This document shows positions 44,514-52,831 of a stretch of DNA of 64,000 bases, piece after piece (position 1 is the first letter of the stretch; the number at the start of each line of letters is the position of its first letter). Origin of the DNA: Brockia lithotrophica. Its GTDB lineage: Bacteria; Bacillota; Bacilli; Thermicanales; DSM-22653. The position numbers were made by a program, and so were the translations under genes. A model generated the notes under the pieces. That model was given only the letters and a program-made list of their open reading frames with translations. It did not search any database and was not told where the DNA came from. The stretch spans positions 6,598 through 70,597 of the forward strand of contig NZ_RBIJ01000002.1 of assembly GCF_003633725.1 (NCBI RefSeq), in the 5' to 3' direction.

Positions 44514-45503
44514 TTACGGATGGACGGGCCGGCCTTCCTTGATCGCCTCCACGTACGCGAGGGCGCTCATTGCCGCCACGCTGCCGTCGCCGACGGCCGT
44601 GGCAACCTGCTTCAGCTCCTTTTTGCGGACGTCACCAGCGGCGAAGATTCCCGGAACGGCGGTCCGCATGGATTCGTCCGTGAGGACGTAACCTTGTTCG
44701 TCCGTGATGCCCAGAGAGCGGAATGCGGCGGAGTTGGGTTCCACGCCAATGTAGATGAACACCCCGTCCGTGGGGCGCACCCATTCTTCCCCGGTCACGA
44801 CGTTCTTCAGGCGCACCGCCTCCACGCGCTTGTCGCCGAGGATTTCCGTGACTACCGTGTTCCAGATCACGTCCGTGCGCTCGTTGCGGAAGAAGCGGTC
44901 CTGGAGCGTCTTGATCGCCCGAAACTTGTCGCGTCGGTGGACGACGGTCACCTTGCGGGCGAAGCGCGTGAGGTACGTGGCTTCCTCCACGGCCGAGTCC
45001 CCGCCGCCGACGACGATGACGTCCTTATCCTTGAAAAACGCGCCGTCGCACACCGCGCACCAGGAAACGCCGCGCCCTGCGAGGCGATCTTCGCCGGGCA
45101 CCCCCAGACGCTTGTTGTCCGCACCCGTCGCCAAGATTACCGCGTAGGCGAGGTACCGGCTCCCTTCGGCCGTGAACACGGCCCAGCGGTCGCCTTCCTT
45201 TTCCAGACCTGTGACCTCTCCGTGGGTGTGCTCGGCTCCGAACTTGAGGGCGTGTTCGAACATGATGGCGGCGAGCTCCGAACCCTTGATCGACGGATAC
45301 CCCGGGTAGTTTTCGATTTCCTCCGTGTTCGTCATCTGGCCGCCGTGGACGTTCTTTTCCACGAGTAAGGTAGAGAGCTGGGCACGCGAGGCGTACAGCG
45401 CAGCGGTCATCCCTGCGGGGCCCGCACCGACGATTACGACGTCGTACTCCTTCGTCTCCGGCCCTCCGAGGCCGCCGATCGTAAACCCGAAGCCACCTAC
45501 CAT
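44514..45503 (-). CDS. trxB: thioredoxin reductase
   Basis: An FAD enzyme that reduces thioredoxin with NADPH. The 329-residue protein has the FAD motif VVIVGAGPAGMTAALYASRA, redox-active CAVC in SWCAVCDGAFF, the NADPH motif VVGGGDSAVEEATYL followed by HRRDKFRA, and the C-terminal FAD segment GIFAAGDVRKKELKQVATAVGDGSVAA. HRR favours NADPH over NADH. It has about ten extra residues at the N-terminus. In many Firmicutes trxB adjoins the his or yvcI-crh clusters, as here. It would supply thioredoxin to Bcp. Confidence 0.95.
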   Translation of the reverse strand: MVGGFGFTIGGLGGPETKEYDVVIVGAGPAGMTAALYASRAQLSTLLVEKNVHGGQMTNTEEIENYPGYPSIKGSELAAIMFEHALKFGAEHTHGEVTGLEKEGDRWAVFTAEGSRYLAYAVILATGADNKRLGVPGEDRLAGRGVSWCAVCDGAFFKDKDVIVVGGGDSAVEEATYLTRFARKVTVVHRRDKFRAIKTLQDRFFRNERTDVIWNTVVTEILGDKRVEAVRLKNVVTGEEWVRPTDGVFIYIGVEPNSAAFRSLGITDEQGYVLTDESMRTAVPGIFAAGDVRKKELKQVATAVGDGSVAAMSALAYVEAIKEGRPVHP

Positions 45504-45574
45504 ATCGACGCGATCCCTCCCGATCGGTGTTGTCGTATGCGGCTCCCGAAGCTGCGCGGGAAACGCCGTAGAGG

Positions 45575-45620
45575 CAAAACAACCACCCCCGCACGGTGCG
45601 GGCGGGGGTTACCTGGGATT
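45575..45620 (-). terminator. terminator of the his operon
   Basis: On the minus strand a G+C-rich inverted repeat, CCCCCGC...GTGCGGGGG, is followed by TGGTTGTTTTG, between hisB and trxB. Confidence 0.65.
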
Positions 45621-45715
45621 TCCCGAAAGCCCGTCGGATCGAGAGATCCTGCCTCGGCACCATCCTACCAGCTCCCCCTCCGTTTTGCAAAGGGAGAGGG
45701 TACAGCGAACACCCT

Positions 45716-46384
45716 TCACTCGTCTGCGACGTCGTACTCCGCCTTTCCCGCTACGCCTGCGCTGAGGCCACGGCGTTCGGGAGAGGGAGAAAGCGCGTCC
45801 CCGAGCGCCATTCCGAAGGCGCGAAAGAGCGCTTCCCAGAGGTGATGGCCGTGTCTCGGGCGTACGCGGAGGAGATCGAGGTGGAGCGTGGCGCCGGCCC
45901 CTTGGACGAACCCCTCGAAAAAGGCCACGAGGTCTTCGGACGATACCCCCTCTGTCTCTTCGGGAAAGCGTTCGTCCACGTCCAGGTGGAGGTACGCCCG
46001 GCCTTCAAAGGCGAGAACGGCGCGGGCGAGCGCCTCGTCGAGTGCGGCGTAGGCGTAGGCGAAGCCGCGAACGCCGCGTTCCGCGAGCCGGTCGTGAAGC
46101 CGCGCCGCCGCGCGGCCGAAGGCCGTACCGACGTCTTCCGTGACGAGGTGGCGTAGGGGGAAGTGCGTGAGTTCTACGTCCACCTCGATTCCGAGGCCGC
46201 TCCGCCACGCAACCTGCTCGAGCATGTGGCTAAAAAACGGGTGCGGCGTCCGAAGCGCAAACTTCACGTCCGGGGTCGCCCCGCGAACGGCGAGGCCCAC
46301 GACGACGCGCGATTCCCGCGTCGTACGCACGACGCGCACGCGAGGAAGGGCTTCGGAACGCGTTTCGGCATCGTTCACCCGCAT
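45716..46384 (-). CDS. hisB: HisB-like imidazoleglycerol-phosphate dehydratase, altered metal site
   Basis: A 222-residue protein of the HisB dehydratase family, which normally uses a di-Mn cluster held by His and Glu. Retained segments are PHPFFSHMLEQVAW, VTEDVGTAFGRA, ALDEALA and GHHLWEALFRAFGMAL. Two positions differ: the HH pair before xxED is RH (FPLRHLVTED), and the family's EHFF His is replaced (LVAFFEGF). Both are metal ligands in structurally studied IGP dehydratases. It may be a divergent active enzyme, an inactive copy or a paralogue. The start overlaps the hisD stop (TGATG). It is the last gene of the operon; hisH does not follow. Confidence 0.7.
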   Translation of the reverse strand: MRVNDAETRSEALPRVRVVRTTRESRVVVGLAVRGATPDVKFALRTPHPFFSHMLEQVAWRSGLGIEVDVELTHFPLRHLVTEDVGTAFGRAAARLHDRLAERGVRGFAYAYAALDEALARAVLAFEGRAYLHLDVDERFPEETEGVSSEDLVAFFEGFVQGAGATLHLDLLRVRPRHGHHLWEALFRAFGMALGDALSPSPERRGLSAGVAGKAEYDVADE

Positions 46385-47712
46385 CACCCCTTGTTTCCTT
46401 CTTGGAGTCGTACGCGGACGGCTTCGAGGTGGGCGGGAAACCCTTCTACGTTGGCGAAGGCCACGGCGTGGGGTCCGAGGGCACGCAGCCCTTCGGGCGT
46501 TACGTAGGCGAGGGAAGTGCGCTTCAAAAAGTCGTGGACGCTCACCCCGGAACTCCAGCGGGCAGCTCCCCCCGTAGGAAGGATTGCGTTTACCCCGACG
46601 ACGAAGTTGCCCAAAGGGATCGTCGTGTGCGGGCCGACGAGAATCTCACCGGCATTCTGCAGGCGGAAGACGGCCGCCATAGGATCGGAAACGTGGAGGA
46701 GGAGGTGTTCCGGGGCGTAGAGGTCGGCAAAGGCAAACGCCGTTTCCAAATCCGGAGTGAGCACCGCTCCGCCGTATGCGGCAAAAACGTTGCGCACGAA
46801 CGAACGGCGCGGTTCGGGAAGACTCTCCACAAGCTCGGGAAGGAGCTCCGCCACCGCTTCCACGAGCTTTCGCGACGGCGTCACGAGGAGGGCGGCGGAT
46901 TCGGGGCCGTGTTCCGCTTCGACGAGGAGGTCGCGGGCGACCCAATCCGGTCGGGCGGACGCATCGACGAGGATGAGGGCTTCCGAAGGCCCCGCAGGCA
47001 GTCCTGGGTCGATGCTCCCGTACAAGAGGCGCTTCGCTTGGGTGACGTAGCGGTTGCCCGGACCGAGGATCTTGGGGAAACGAGGTACGCTCTCCGTCCC
47101 GAAGGCCGCCGCCGCCACCGCCTGGGCCCCGCCCACCTTGTACACCTCGCGGATGCCGAGGACCTCGGCGGCGTAGGCCACGGCAGGGTCGAGAGTTCCT
47201 TCGGCGTTGGGGGGCGTAAACACGGCGATCTTCGGCACCCCGGCAACCTGGGCGGGTACGGCGAGCATGAGGAGTACAGAAGGAAAGCTTCCCTTGCCCC
47301 GCGGCACGTAGAGGGCGACAGAGGGAATAGGGGTCACCTTTTCTCCGGCAAACACCCCGGGGACGACCTCGCCCCAGCTGATCGGCGGGGGCAGCTGGCG
47401 TTCGTGGTGTCGACGGATGTTCGCCGCCGCCGCATCGATCGCTTCGCAGACGTCCGGCCGCTCTCGGCGAAGGCGTTCCGCCTGAGCGGCGATTTCACCT
47501 TCGTCGGCGCGAATCCTCCCCCCCGGGAGGCTTACGCCGTCAAACCGACGCGTGAATTCGAGCAGTGCCGCGTCGCCGCGAAGGCGCACGTCTTCGAGGA
47601 TGGCGCGAACCGCTTCTTCCGTCGCGGCGATGTCCGCCTCCGCACGGCGGAGGAGGCGTTGGAAATCCGGATCGCCTTCTCGACCCGGAGCGTAGGCGTA
47701 GATGCGGAGCAA
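46384..47712 (-). CDS. hisD: histidinol dehydrogenase family protein, altered active site
   Basis: A 442-residue member of the HisD family, which oxidises histidinol to histidine with Zn and NAD. The fold motifs are clear (SVALYVPRGKGSFPSVLLM, KVGGAQAVAAAAFGTES, GPGNRYVTQAKR, AGPSEALIL, LYAPEHLLLHV). Compared from memory with Bacillus HisD, the Zn-ligand Gln of QAEH is Glu (VEAEHGP), the Zn-ligand Asp of GDYxxGPNHVLPT is Asn (GNFVVGVNAILPT), and the substrate-binding His of that motif is Ala. This resembles HisD paralogues with other substrates. The start is TTG with GGGGAGGG upstream. It lies in the his operon after hisIE, not in its usual place after hisG. Confidence 0.72.
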   Translation of the reverse strand: MLRIYAYAPGREGDPDFQRLLRRAEADIAATEEAVRAILEDVRLRGDAALLEFTRRFDGVSLPGGRIRADEGEIAAQAERLRRERPDVCEAIDAAAANIRRHHERQLPPPISWGEVVPGVFAGEKVTPIPSVALYVPRGKGSFPSVLLMLAVPAQVAGVPKIAVFTPPNAEGTLDPAVAYAAEVLGIREVYKVGGAQAVAAAAFGTESVPRFPKILGPGNRYVTQAKRLLYGSIDPGLPAGPSEALILVDASARPDWVARDLLVEAEHGPESAALLVTPSRKLVEAVAELLPELVESLPEPRRSFVRNVFAAYGGAVLTPDLETAFAFADLYAPEHLLLHVSDPMAAVFRLQNAGEILVGPHTTIPLGNFVVGVNAILPTGGAARWSSGVSVHDFLKRTSLAYVTPEGLRALGPHAVAFANVEGFPAHLEAVRVRLQEGNKG

Positions 47713-47764
47713 CGGGTTTCCCTCCCCTCGCCCGGGTGCCTCGACTTCCCGGGCGCGTACAAAC

Positions 47765-48580
47765 TCATCCCTTTCGCGGAAAAGCGCGGGTGTGCTTTAC
47801 GTCGCGGGCACCCTCTAGCCTCCGATACAAGGCCGAGGCCACTGCCCCAAAGTCCATCTCGAGCTCCGCAAGGAGCACGCTTACGTGGTAGAGCACGTCG
47901 GCGAGCTCTTCGGCGAGCTCGTCCTTGCGCCCCGCCTGCGCGGCGAGGATCGCTTCCGTGGTCTCCTCGCCGATCTTCTTGAGGATCTTTTCCCGCCCCT
48001 CGCGAAAGAGGTAGGCGGTGTAGGACTTCTCCGGAGGTTCGGTGCGGCGCGCGGCGATCACGCGCGCGAGGCGTTCCAAGACGAACCCAAGATCCCGAGC
48101 GGCAAGCCCTTCGAAAGGGGGCGGCTCCGAGGCGAGGTACGACGGAGGAAAGGGGTAGGACCATTGCCCTTCGGAGCTTGCCTCCGAGCCGGAGGGCGGA
48201 GGGGCAGAAGGGGCCCCTTCGTCTTCCGTCCGGCCTTCCGCCCGAATCAGGAGGGGGCGGTGGAAGCACGACCACTCCCCCGTGTGGCAGGCCGGACCGA
48301 GTGGGTGCACGTACGCGGCGAGCGCGTCGCCGTCGCAGTCGAGGACGAGAGCCTCGACCTTTTGGCGGTTGTGGGAAGTTTCGCCTTTGTGCCAAAGCGC
48401 GCGGCGCGAACGGCTGTAGAGCCAGGTTTCCCCCGTCTCCAGCGTCCGACGAAGGGCCTCTTCGTCCATGTACGCGAGGGTGAGGAGGTCCTTCGTCCGC
48501 GCGTCCACGAGGACGACGGGGAGAAGCCCGTCCGTAAACCGAACCGCCTGCCAAAACTCCTCACGCGTAAGCGCGGGCAC
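47765..48580 (-). CDS. hisI: bifunctional PR-AMP cyclohydrolase / PR-ATP pyrophosphatase
   Basis: A HisIE fusion doing steps 2 and 3 of histidine synthesis. The N-terminal HisI domain has LLTLAYMDEEAL, TWLYSRSRRALWHKGETSHNRQKV and DCDGDALAAYVHPLGPACHTGEWSCF (Zn cysteines and Mg site). A linker of about 60 low-complexity residues follows, then HisE with SYTAYLFREGREKILKKIGEETTEAILAA and LAEELADVLYHVSVLLAE. GTG 48580 is preferred, with GAGGAGG upstream; the longer frame overlaps hisF. Both active sites look complete. Confidence 0.92.
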   Translation of the reverse strand: MPALTREEFWQAVRFTDGLLPVVLVDARTKDLLTLAYMDEEALRRTLETGETWLYSRSRRALWHKGETSHNRQKVEALVLDCDGDALAAYVHPLGPACHTGEWSCFHRPLLIRAEGRTEDEGAPSAPPPSGSEASSEGQWSYPFPPSYLASEPPPFEGLAARDLGFVLERLARVIAARRTEPPEKSYTAYLFREGREKILKKIGEETTEAILAAQAGRKDELAEELADVLYHVSVLLAELEMDFGAVASALYRRLEGARDVKHTRAFPRKG

Positions 48581-48632
48581 CGTATCGCCTCCTCTCTCGC
48601 ATGGGTGTGCGGAAGCCCGGCCCACGGCGACA

Positions 48633-49496
48633 TCACGCGGACGGGGGGAGATGTACGGGAATTCCACGGCGCGCGAGCGCCTCCTTTACCTCACGTACGG
48701 TGAGGATCCGGTCGTGAAAGACGGAAGCCGCGAGGGCCGCTTGGGCCCGCGTCCGTTCGAAGACCTCGATGAAGTGCTCGAGCTTCCCCGCCCCGCCGGA
48801 GGCGATCACGGGTACGGGAACTTCTCGGGCGATGCAGTCCGTAAGGAGCAAGTCGTACCCCCGTTGCACGCCGTCGGCGTCTACGCTCGTGAGGAGGATT
48901 TCGCCCACGCCACGCTCGACGGCCTCCCGGGCAAAGGCGCGGGCGGAGTACTCCGTAAGTACCTTTCCTCCGCGAATGGCGACGACGTAGCCTCGGTCCT
49001 CCGTCCACTTCGCGTCGAGGGCGAGGATGAGGCGTTCGGAGCCCACACTTCGGGCCACTTCTTCCAGGAATGCCGGACGTTCGACCGCATAGGAGCCGAC
49101 GGATACCTGCGTCGCTCCGGCGTCCAAGAGCCGAAGCACGTCGTCCAACGAGCGGATCCCGCCGCCGACGATGAGGGGTAGGTTCGTGCGCGAGCGTACC
49201 GCACGCACGAGGTCGAGTCGCGTCGCGCGCCCCTCTTCCGTGGCGGAAATGTCGAGCACGGCGAGGGCGTCGGCTCCCTCCTCCGCATACCGGGCGGCGA
49301 GCTCGGCAACATCTCCGATGTCCCGCAGGGCGATAAAGCGGACTCCTTTGACTACCCGACCATCCTTTGTATCCAAGCAAGGGATGATTCGGCGAGGGGC
49401 TTGGGAACGAACCGCATCCTTTTCGGGGGCGGAAACGGTTTCCGCACACGCATCCGACGACGTTCCGTCTCGAGGTTTTTCGAATTCGGCTCCCAC
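48633..49496 (-). CDS. hisF: imidazole glycerol phosphate synthase cyclase subunit, N-terminally extended
   Basis: A beta/alpha-barrel cyclase making imidazole glycerol phosphate and AICAR, normally fed ammonia by HisH. The catalytic Asp pair is present (RIIPCLDTKDGRVVKG; ALDAKWTEDRG), along with VGGGIRSLDDV, DADGVQRGYDL and VIASGGAGKLEHF. The protein carries an extra 30-35 residues before RIIPCLD; the GTG at 49496 has an excellent AAGGAGGAG site six bases upstream, so the extension appears genuine. No hisH gene is found in this operon or window. Confidence 0.93.
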   Translation of the reverse strand: MGAEFEKPRDGTSSDACAETVSAPEKDAVRSQAPRRIIPCLDTKDGRVVKGVRFIALRDIGDVAELAARYAEEGADALAVLDISATEEGRATRLDLVRAVRSRTNLPLIVGGGIRSLDDVLRLLDAGATQVSVGSYAVERPAFLEEVARSVGSERLILALDAKWTEDRGYVVAIRGGKVLTEYSARAFAREAVERGVGEILLTSVDADGVQRGYDLLLTDCIAREVPVPVIASGGAGKLEHFIEVFERTRAQAALAASVFHDRILTVREVKEALARRGIPVHLPPSA

Positions 49497-49597
49497 GGCG
49501 GTCTCCTCCTTACGGATCCGACTGCCAAAACTCGGGGAAAAGTTTCGAGGGCGTGACCTTCGTCCTCGCGACAGACCGGAGTACCCGCCCCCGCGCG

Positions 49598-50344
49598 TTA
49601 CGCCTGCCGTTCTCTGGAAACGTCCTCGGCGTTCTCGGGAGGGACAAACAGCTCCCAGGGAATGCGCCCTTCGAGGAAGGCACGGCCGACCACGACGCCG
49701 GAAATTCCCCGCGGAGCGTATTCCCGCACCCGAATCACGTCCTCCGCGGTGTGAACACCGCCGGCGATGACGACGGAAAACCCCCGATCGGCGAGAACCA
49801 GCGCCCCCTCGAGGTCGACGCCCGAAAGCGTCCCATCGCGTTCGACGTCCGTGTAGAGCACGCGGCGGACGCCGGCCCCTGCGAGTTCGCGGGCGACGTC
49901 GTCGAGGTCGCGTTCGAGGGCTTCGGTCCAGCCGCGAAGCTGAACGCGGCCGCGGCGGACGTCCAGGGCCACCGTGACACGCTCTCCGCCTCGGTCGAGG
50001 ATCTCTCTCAGGAACGCCGGATCCGTAAGCGCCCGCGTTCCTACGACCGGCCAGTCAACCCCGAGAGAGACGTAGCGAAGAAAGGTTTCGAGGTCGCGGA
50101 TCCCGCCGCCGACTTGGAGGCGAAAGCCGCGCGCCTTGAATTGGGCTACGAGGGGGAGAATTTGCGGCGTACCCGTAAACGCCCCCCCCAAGTCGACGAG
50201 GTGGACGTACGGAATTCCTTGGGCGGTGAGCCTGTCGGCCCATTCTAGGGGATCGCCGAAGGTAAGGCGCTCGTGTGGGTTTCCGCGTACGAGGCTTACA
50301 ACTTCCCCGTCCAAGATGTCTAACGCCGGAAAGACCGTGAACAA
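49598..50344 (-). CDS. hisA: phosphoribosylformimino-AICAR ribotide isomerase
   Basis: Opens the ribose of ProFAR to PRFAR in a beta/alpha barrel, 248 residues. Family segments are FPALDILDGEVVSLVRG (catalytic Asp), GGAFTGTPQI, LQVGGGIRDLETF, VALDVRRGRVQLRGW, LYTDVERDGTLSGVD (second Asp) and VIAGGVHTAEDV. The start is TTG with GAGGGGGG just after the hisG stop. It lies directly upstream of hisF. Confidence 0.94.
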   Translation of the reverse strand: MFTVFPALDILDGEVVSLVRGNPHERLTFGDPLEWADRLTAQGIPYVHLVDLGGAFTGTPQILPLVAQFKARGFRLQVGGGIRDLETFLRYVSLGVDWPVVGTRALTDPAFLREILDRGGERVTVALDVRRGRVQLRGWTEALERDLDDVARELAGAGVRRVLYTDVERDGTLSGVDLEGALVLADRGFSVVIAGGVHTAEDVIRVREYAPRGISGVVVGRAFLEGRIPWELFVPPENAEDVSRERQA

Positions 50345-50357
50345 CGCGTTTCCCCCC

Positions 50358-51026
50358 TCAGCCTTCCGGGTCAGGCGGCCGTACGGACAAGGCAGCTTCG
50401 AGGCAGGCGGTCAGGGCGGCGATCGCTTCGTCCTTGAGGCGCAAGCTCGCCCGATTGGCAACGAGTCGGGCGGTGACGGGGGCGATGGTCTCGTATTCCT
50501 CGAGGCCGTTTTCCCGCAACGTCCGCCCCGTCGCTACGATGTCGACGATGAGGTCGGCAAGGCCGACGACGGGGGCGAGCTCGATCGAACCGCTCAAGGC
50601 GATGACGTCGGGATACAGCCCGCGGCTGGCGAAAAACTCCCGCGCCACCCTCGGGTACTTCGTGGCCACACGCAGGGCCTGAGGGCCTACTTCCCGGTAC
50701 GTACGCCCGCGCCCTTCCTTACGCCCGGCCACCACGAGGCGGCACGCCCCGATCCCCAAATCGAAGAGTTCGTAGACGTCCTCGCCGGCCTCGAGAAGGA
50801 CGTCCTTGCCCACGATTCCCACGTCCGCCACGCCGTAGCGTACGTACACGGGAATGTCCACGGGCTTAGCCAAAAGAAAACGCCGTCCTTCGTGTTCCCA
50901 TACGAGGCGCCTGGGTTCCTCCGCAACGCCGAGGGGGCACCCCGCGCGGGCGAAAAGCTCCCCGACCTCGGAAAAGAGCCGCCCCTTGGGGACGGCGATC
51001 GTGAGCCCGCGCGCCGCGTCCACCAT
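50358..51026 (-). CDS. hisG: ATP phosphoribosyltransferase, short form
   Basis: The first and committed step of histidine synthesis, joining ATP and PRPP. The 222-residue protein is the short HisG type: LTIAVPKGRLFSEVGELF, PVDIPVYVRYGVADVGIVGKDVL, GIGACRLVVAG, VATKYPRVAREFF and GLADLIVDIVATGRTLRENGL (PRPP loop). Short HisG lacks the C-terminal regulatory domain and needs HisZ, which is encoded just upstream. ATG 51026 has AAGGGGGGAAGGGAG before it; the longer frame lies inside hisZ. Confidence 0.94.
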   Translation of the reverse strand: MVDAARGLTIAVPKGRLFSEVGELFARAGCPLGVAEEPRRLVWEHEGRRFLLAKPVDIPVYVRYGVADVGIVGKDVLLEAGEDVYELFDLGIGACRLVVAGRKEGRGRTYREVGPQALRVATKYPRVAREFFASRGLYPDVIALSGSIELAPVVGLADLIVDIVATGRTLRENGLEEYETIAPVTARLVANRASLRLKDEAIAALTACLEAALSVRPPDPEG

Positions 51027-51078
51027 CTCCCTTCCCCCCTTGCGCAGGAGGCGAATGAGCCTTCGCCGCGCTTCTGTC

Positions 51079-52257
51079 CTAGGAAAACACCCGAACCTCC
51101 ACGCTTTCCGCGATCCCCAAACCTGCGGGTACGGAAGAGGCGGCGACGGTCGCACCCGCGACGTCGTGCAAAGGTTCGAGGACGGCCACCCTTCCCGTAC
51201 GCCGCACCTCTTCCGCCTCCCGAAACGCCTCGGAAAAGCGCTCCGGCGCAAAGAGGATCCGTACGACGGGCGGCGACGGTGGCGGAGGGAGGAGAGATGC
51301 GAGAAGCCCCGCGTCGACCGCAAACCCCAAAGCCGGAAGACCCCGCTCCCCTTCCCGGGTGAGGAGGGAGTCGTACCGTCCGCCTACGAGGAGGGGAACC
51401 CCCGTGCCCGCGACGAATCCTTCGACCACGATTCCCGAGTAGTAGGCATGTTTGGGCAGCATCGGGAGGTCGACGTAGAGCGCGCCTCCCCGACCAATTC
51501 GGTCGAGGTGCTCGGCCACGGCCTTGAGTTCTCCGACGGGCGGCGGCAAATCGGCACCCCAAGGCCCCTCGCGCACCAGGCGGTCAAACACAGACGCCGG
51601 CTCCCCACGCCAAGAGAGGAACCGCGCGAGGATTTCCCGCGCCCCGGGATCGAGAAGTTGGGCTTCCCGCCGGAAACGCACCCAATCGCGTTCGCGCAAG
51701 GCGGCGTGGAGGGATGCCGCCTTCCCGCCGGAGACCCCGAGTACCTCGAGGAGGTACGGGAAAAACCTCGCGTGGCCGATTGCCACGCGAAACCGTCGGC
51801 CGGAGAGGGATAGGGCTTCCTCGGCAAGGGCCAAAACTTCGACCTCCCCCCACGGCGGGGACAGGCCCACGAGTTCTAGACCTACTTGCCTCCAGGTCGC
51901 CCGCTCTCCCCCGCCGTTCGTACGACGAAAGACGTCGATGGCGTACATGAGGCGGACGGGGACGTCGGCCATGTGCGGAAGGAGGTTCTTCAAAAAGCGG
52001 ACTACGGGCAACGTACCGTCCGGCCGCAAATAGAGGAGTTCGCCGTGGGGGCCGATGAGCGTAAACGCCTGCGCTTCGTCCACGCCCAAGGCGCGCATGG
52101 CCTTGGCTTCCTCGACGGCAGATGGAACGAAGGGAAGGTACCCCCAGGCGGAAAAGCGCCCAAGGAGTTCGCGCTCCACGCGCTCCCTCCGCCGCACCTC
52201 CTCGGGCAGGAGGTCGCCAAATCCCACGGGTACGGAAAAGCGTGCGACTTCCCCCAT
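51079..52257 (-). CDS. hisZ: ATP phosphoribosyltransferase regulatory subunit
   Basis: A histidyl-tRNA synthetase-like paralogue that completes short HisG and mediates histidine feedback. The 392-residue protein has class II synthetase traces: VGFGDLLPEEVRRRE, LLYLRPDGTLPVVRF, RATWRQVGLELVG, PKHAYYSGIVVEGF and LLVGGRYDSLL, but no tRNA anticodon-binding domain of normal type. ATG 52257 is preferred, with GGGAAGAGGG upstream. It is the first gene of the operon, behind a good promoter. Confidence 0.92.
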   Translation of the reverse strand: MGEVARFSVPVGFGDLLPEEVRRRERVERELLGRFSAWGYLPFVPSAVEEAKAMRALGVDEAQAFTLIGPHGELLYLRPDGTLPVVRFLKNLLPHMADVPVRLMYAIDVFRRTNGGGERATWRQVGLELVGLSPPWGEVEVLALAEEALSLSGRRFRVAIGHARFFPYLLEVLGVSGGKAASLHAALRERDWVRFRREAQLLDPGAREILARFLSWRGEPASVFDRLVREGPWGADLPPPVGELKAVAEHLDRIGRGGALYVDLPMLPKHAYYSGIVVEGFVAGTGVPLLVGGRYDSLLTREGERGLPALGFAVDAGLLASLLPPPPSPPVVRILFAPERFSEAFREAEEVRRTGRVAVLEPLHDVAGATVAASSVPAGLGIAESVEVRVFS

Positions 52258-52324
52258 CGCCCTCTTCCCTTTCCCAGCGTTTCTCGGGTGCGGCACCCCG
52301 CCGTTAGGCGCTCCTTTACCTTGG

Positions 52325-52334
52325 TACCATGGTA
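52325..52334. promoter_or_regulatory. palindrome in the his leader
   Basis: TACCATGGTA is a perfect ten-base palindrome within TTGGTACCATGGTAGC, about 20 bases downstream of the his -10 box. The position suits an operator. No T-box or attenuator was recognised in the 95-base leader. Confidence 0.35.
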
Positions 52335-52353
52335 GCGAAGTAAAGACATCCTC

Positions 52354-52382
52354 AGTGTACAGGCGTGCCCGAGGAAAGTCAA
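52354..52382 (-). promoter_or_regulatory. his operon promoter
   Basis: On the minus strand TTGACT (52382-52377) and TACACT (52359-52354) are spaced by 17 bases, about 95 bases before hisZ. Confidence 0.8.
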
Positions 52383-52468
52383 GAAAAAAAGCCCTCCTCT
52401 ACTTCTGCGTGTTACAATGGTCGCAAAGAAGTATGCGCTTTCATCACTTTGTACGGGAGGGCTGTAGC

Positions 52469-52752
52469 ATGAAGCTTTTGGCATCCGCGTCGCGCCGTCG
52501 TTTCGCGAAGGCAACGTGTACCGCATATACCCCTACGTGCATCGAATGACCAACGTCGAAACGGTGTTCGTGGACGCATACCTCGTGGGGAAGGTCCTCT
52601 ACCCGGAACGCTTTGCCGATGTCGACGTCCGGAAAAAAGCCGAAGAAATCTACGGGTTTTTCTTCGGCGAAAAGGGCAAAGGCGTTTTGGAGGCGATCGA
52701 ACGTGAACTTGGCCCTGCAGGCAAGATCGATCTTAGAAGCGGAAAGCAATAA
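52469..52752 (+). pseudogene. remnant of an ABC-transporter substrate-binding protein gene
   Basis: The 3' part (from about 52498) encodes FREGNVYRIYPYVHRMTNVETVFVDAYLVGKVLYPERFADVDVRKKAEEIYGFFFG, which resembles the C-terminus of periplasmic binding proteins for iron complexes or metal oxyanions. A ribosome site (GGGAGGG) and ATG at 52469 open MKLLASAS, like the start of a signal peptide, but in a different frame that ends at 52549. The simplest reading is a binding-protein gene that lost its middle and is out of frame. A TACAAT -10 box stands at 52413-52418. A short expressed 78-residue product from GTG 52516 cannot be excluded. Confidence 0.6.
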
Positions 52753-52831
52753 ACCTCTAGCCTAACATGCAAAAAAGGGCGCGCCTTGGGTCGCACCCTA
52801 TCGCCTTACACATGTAAAGATACAGCCAGCG

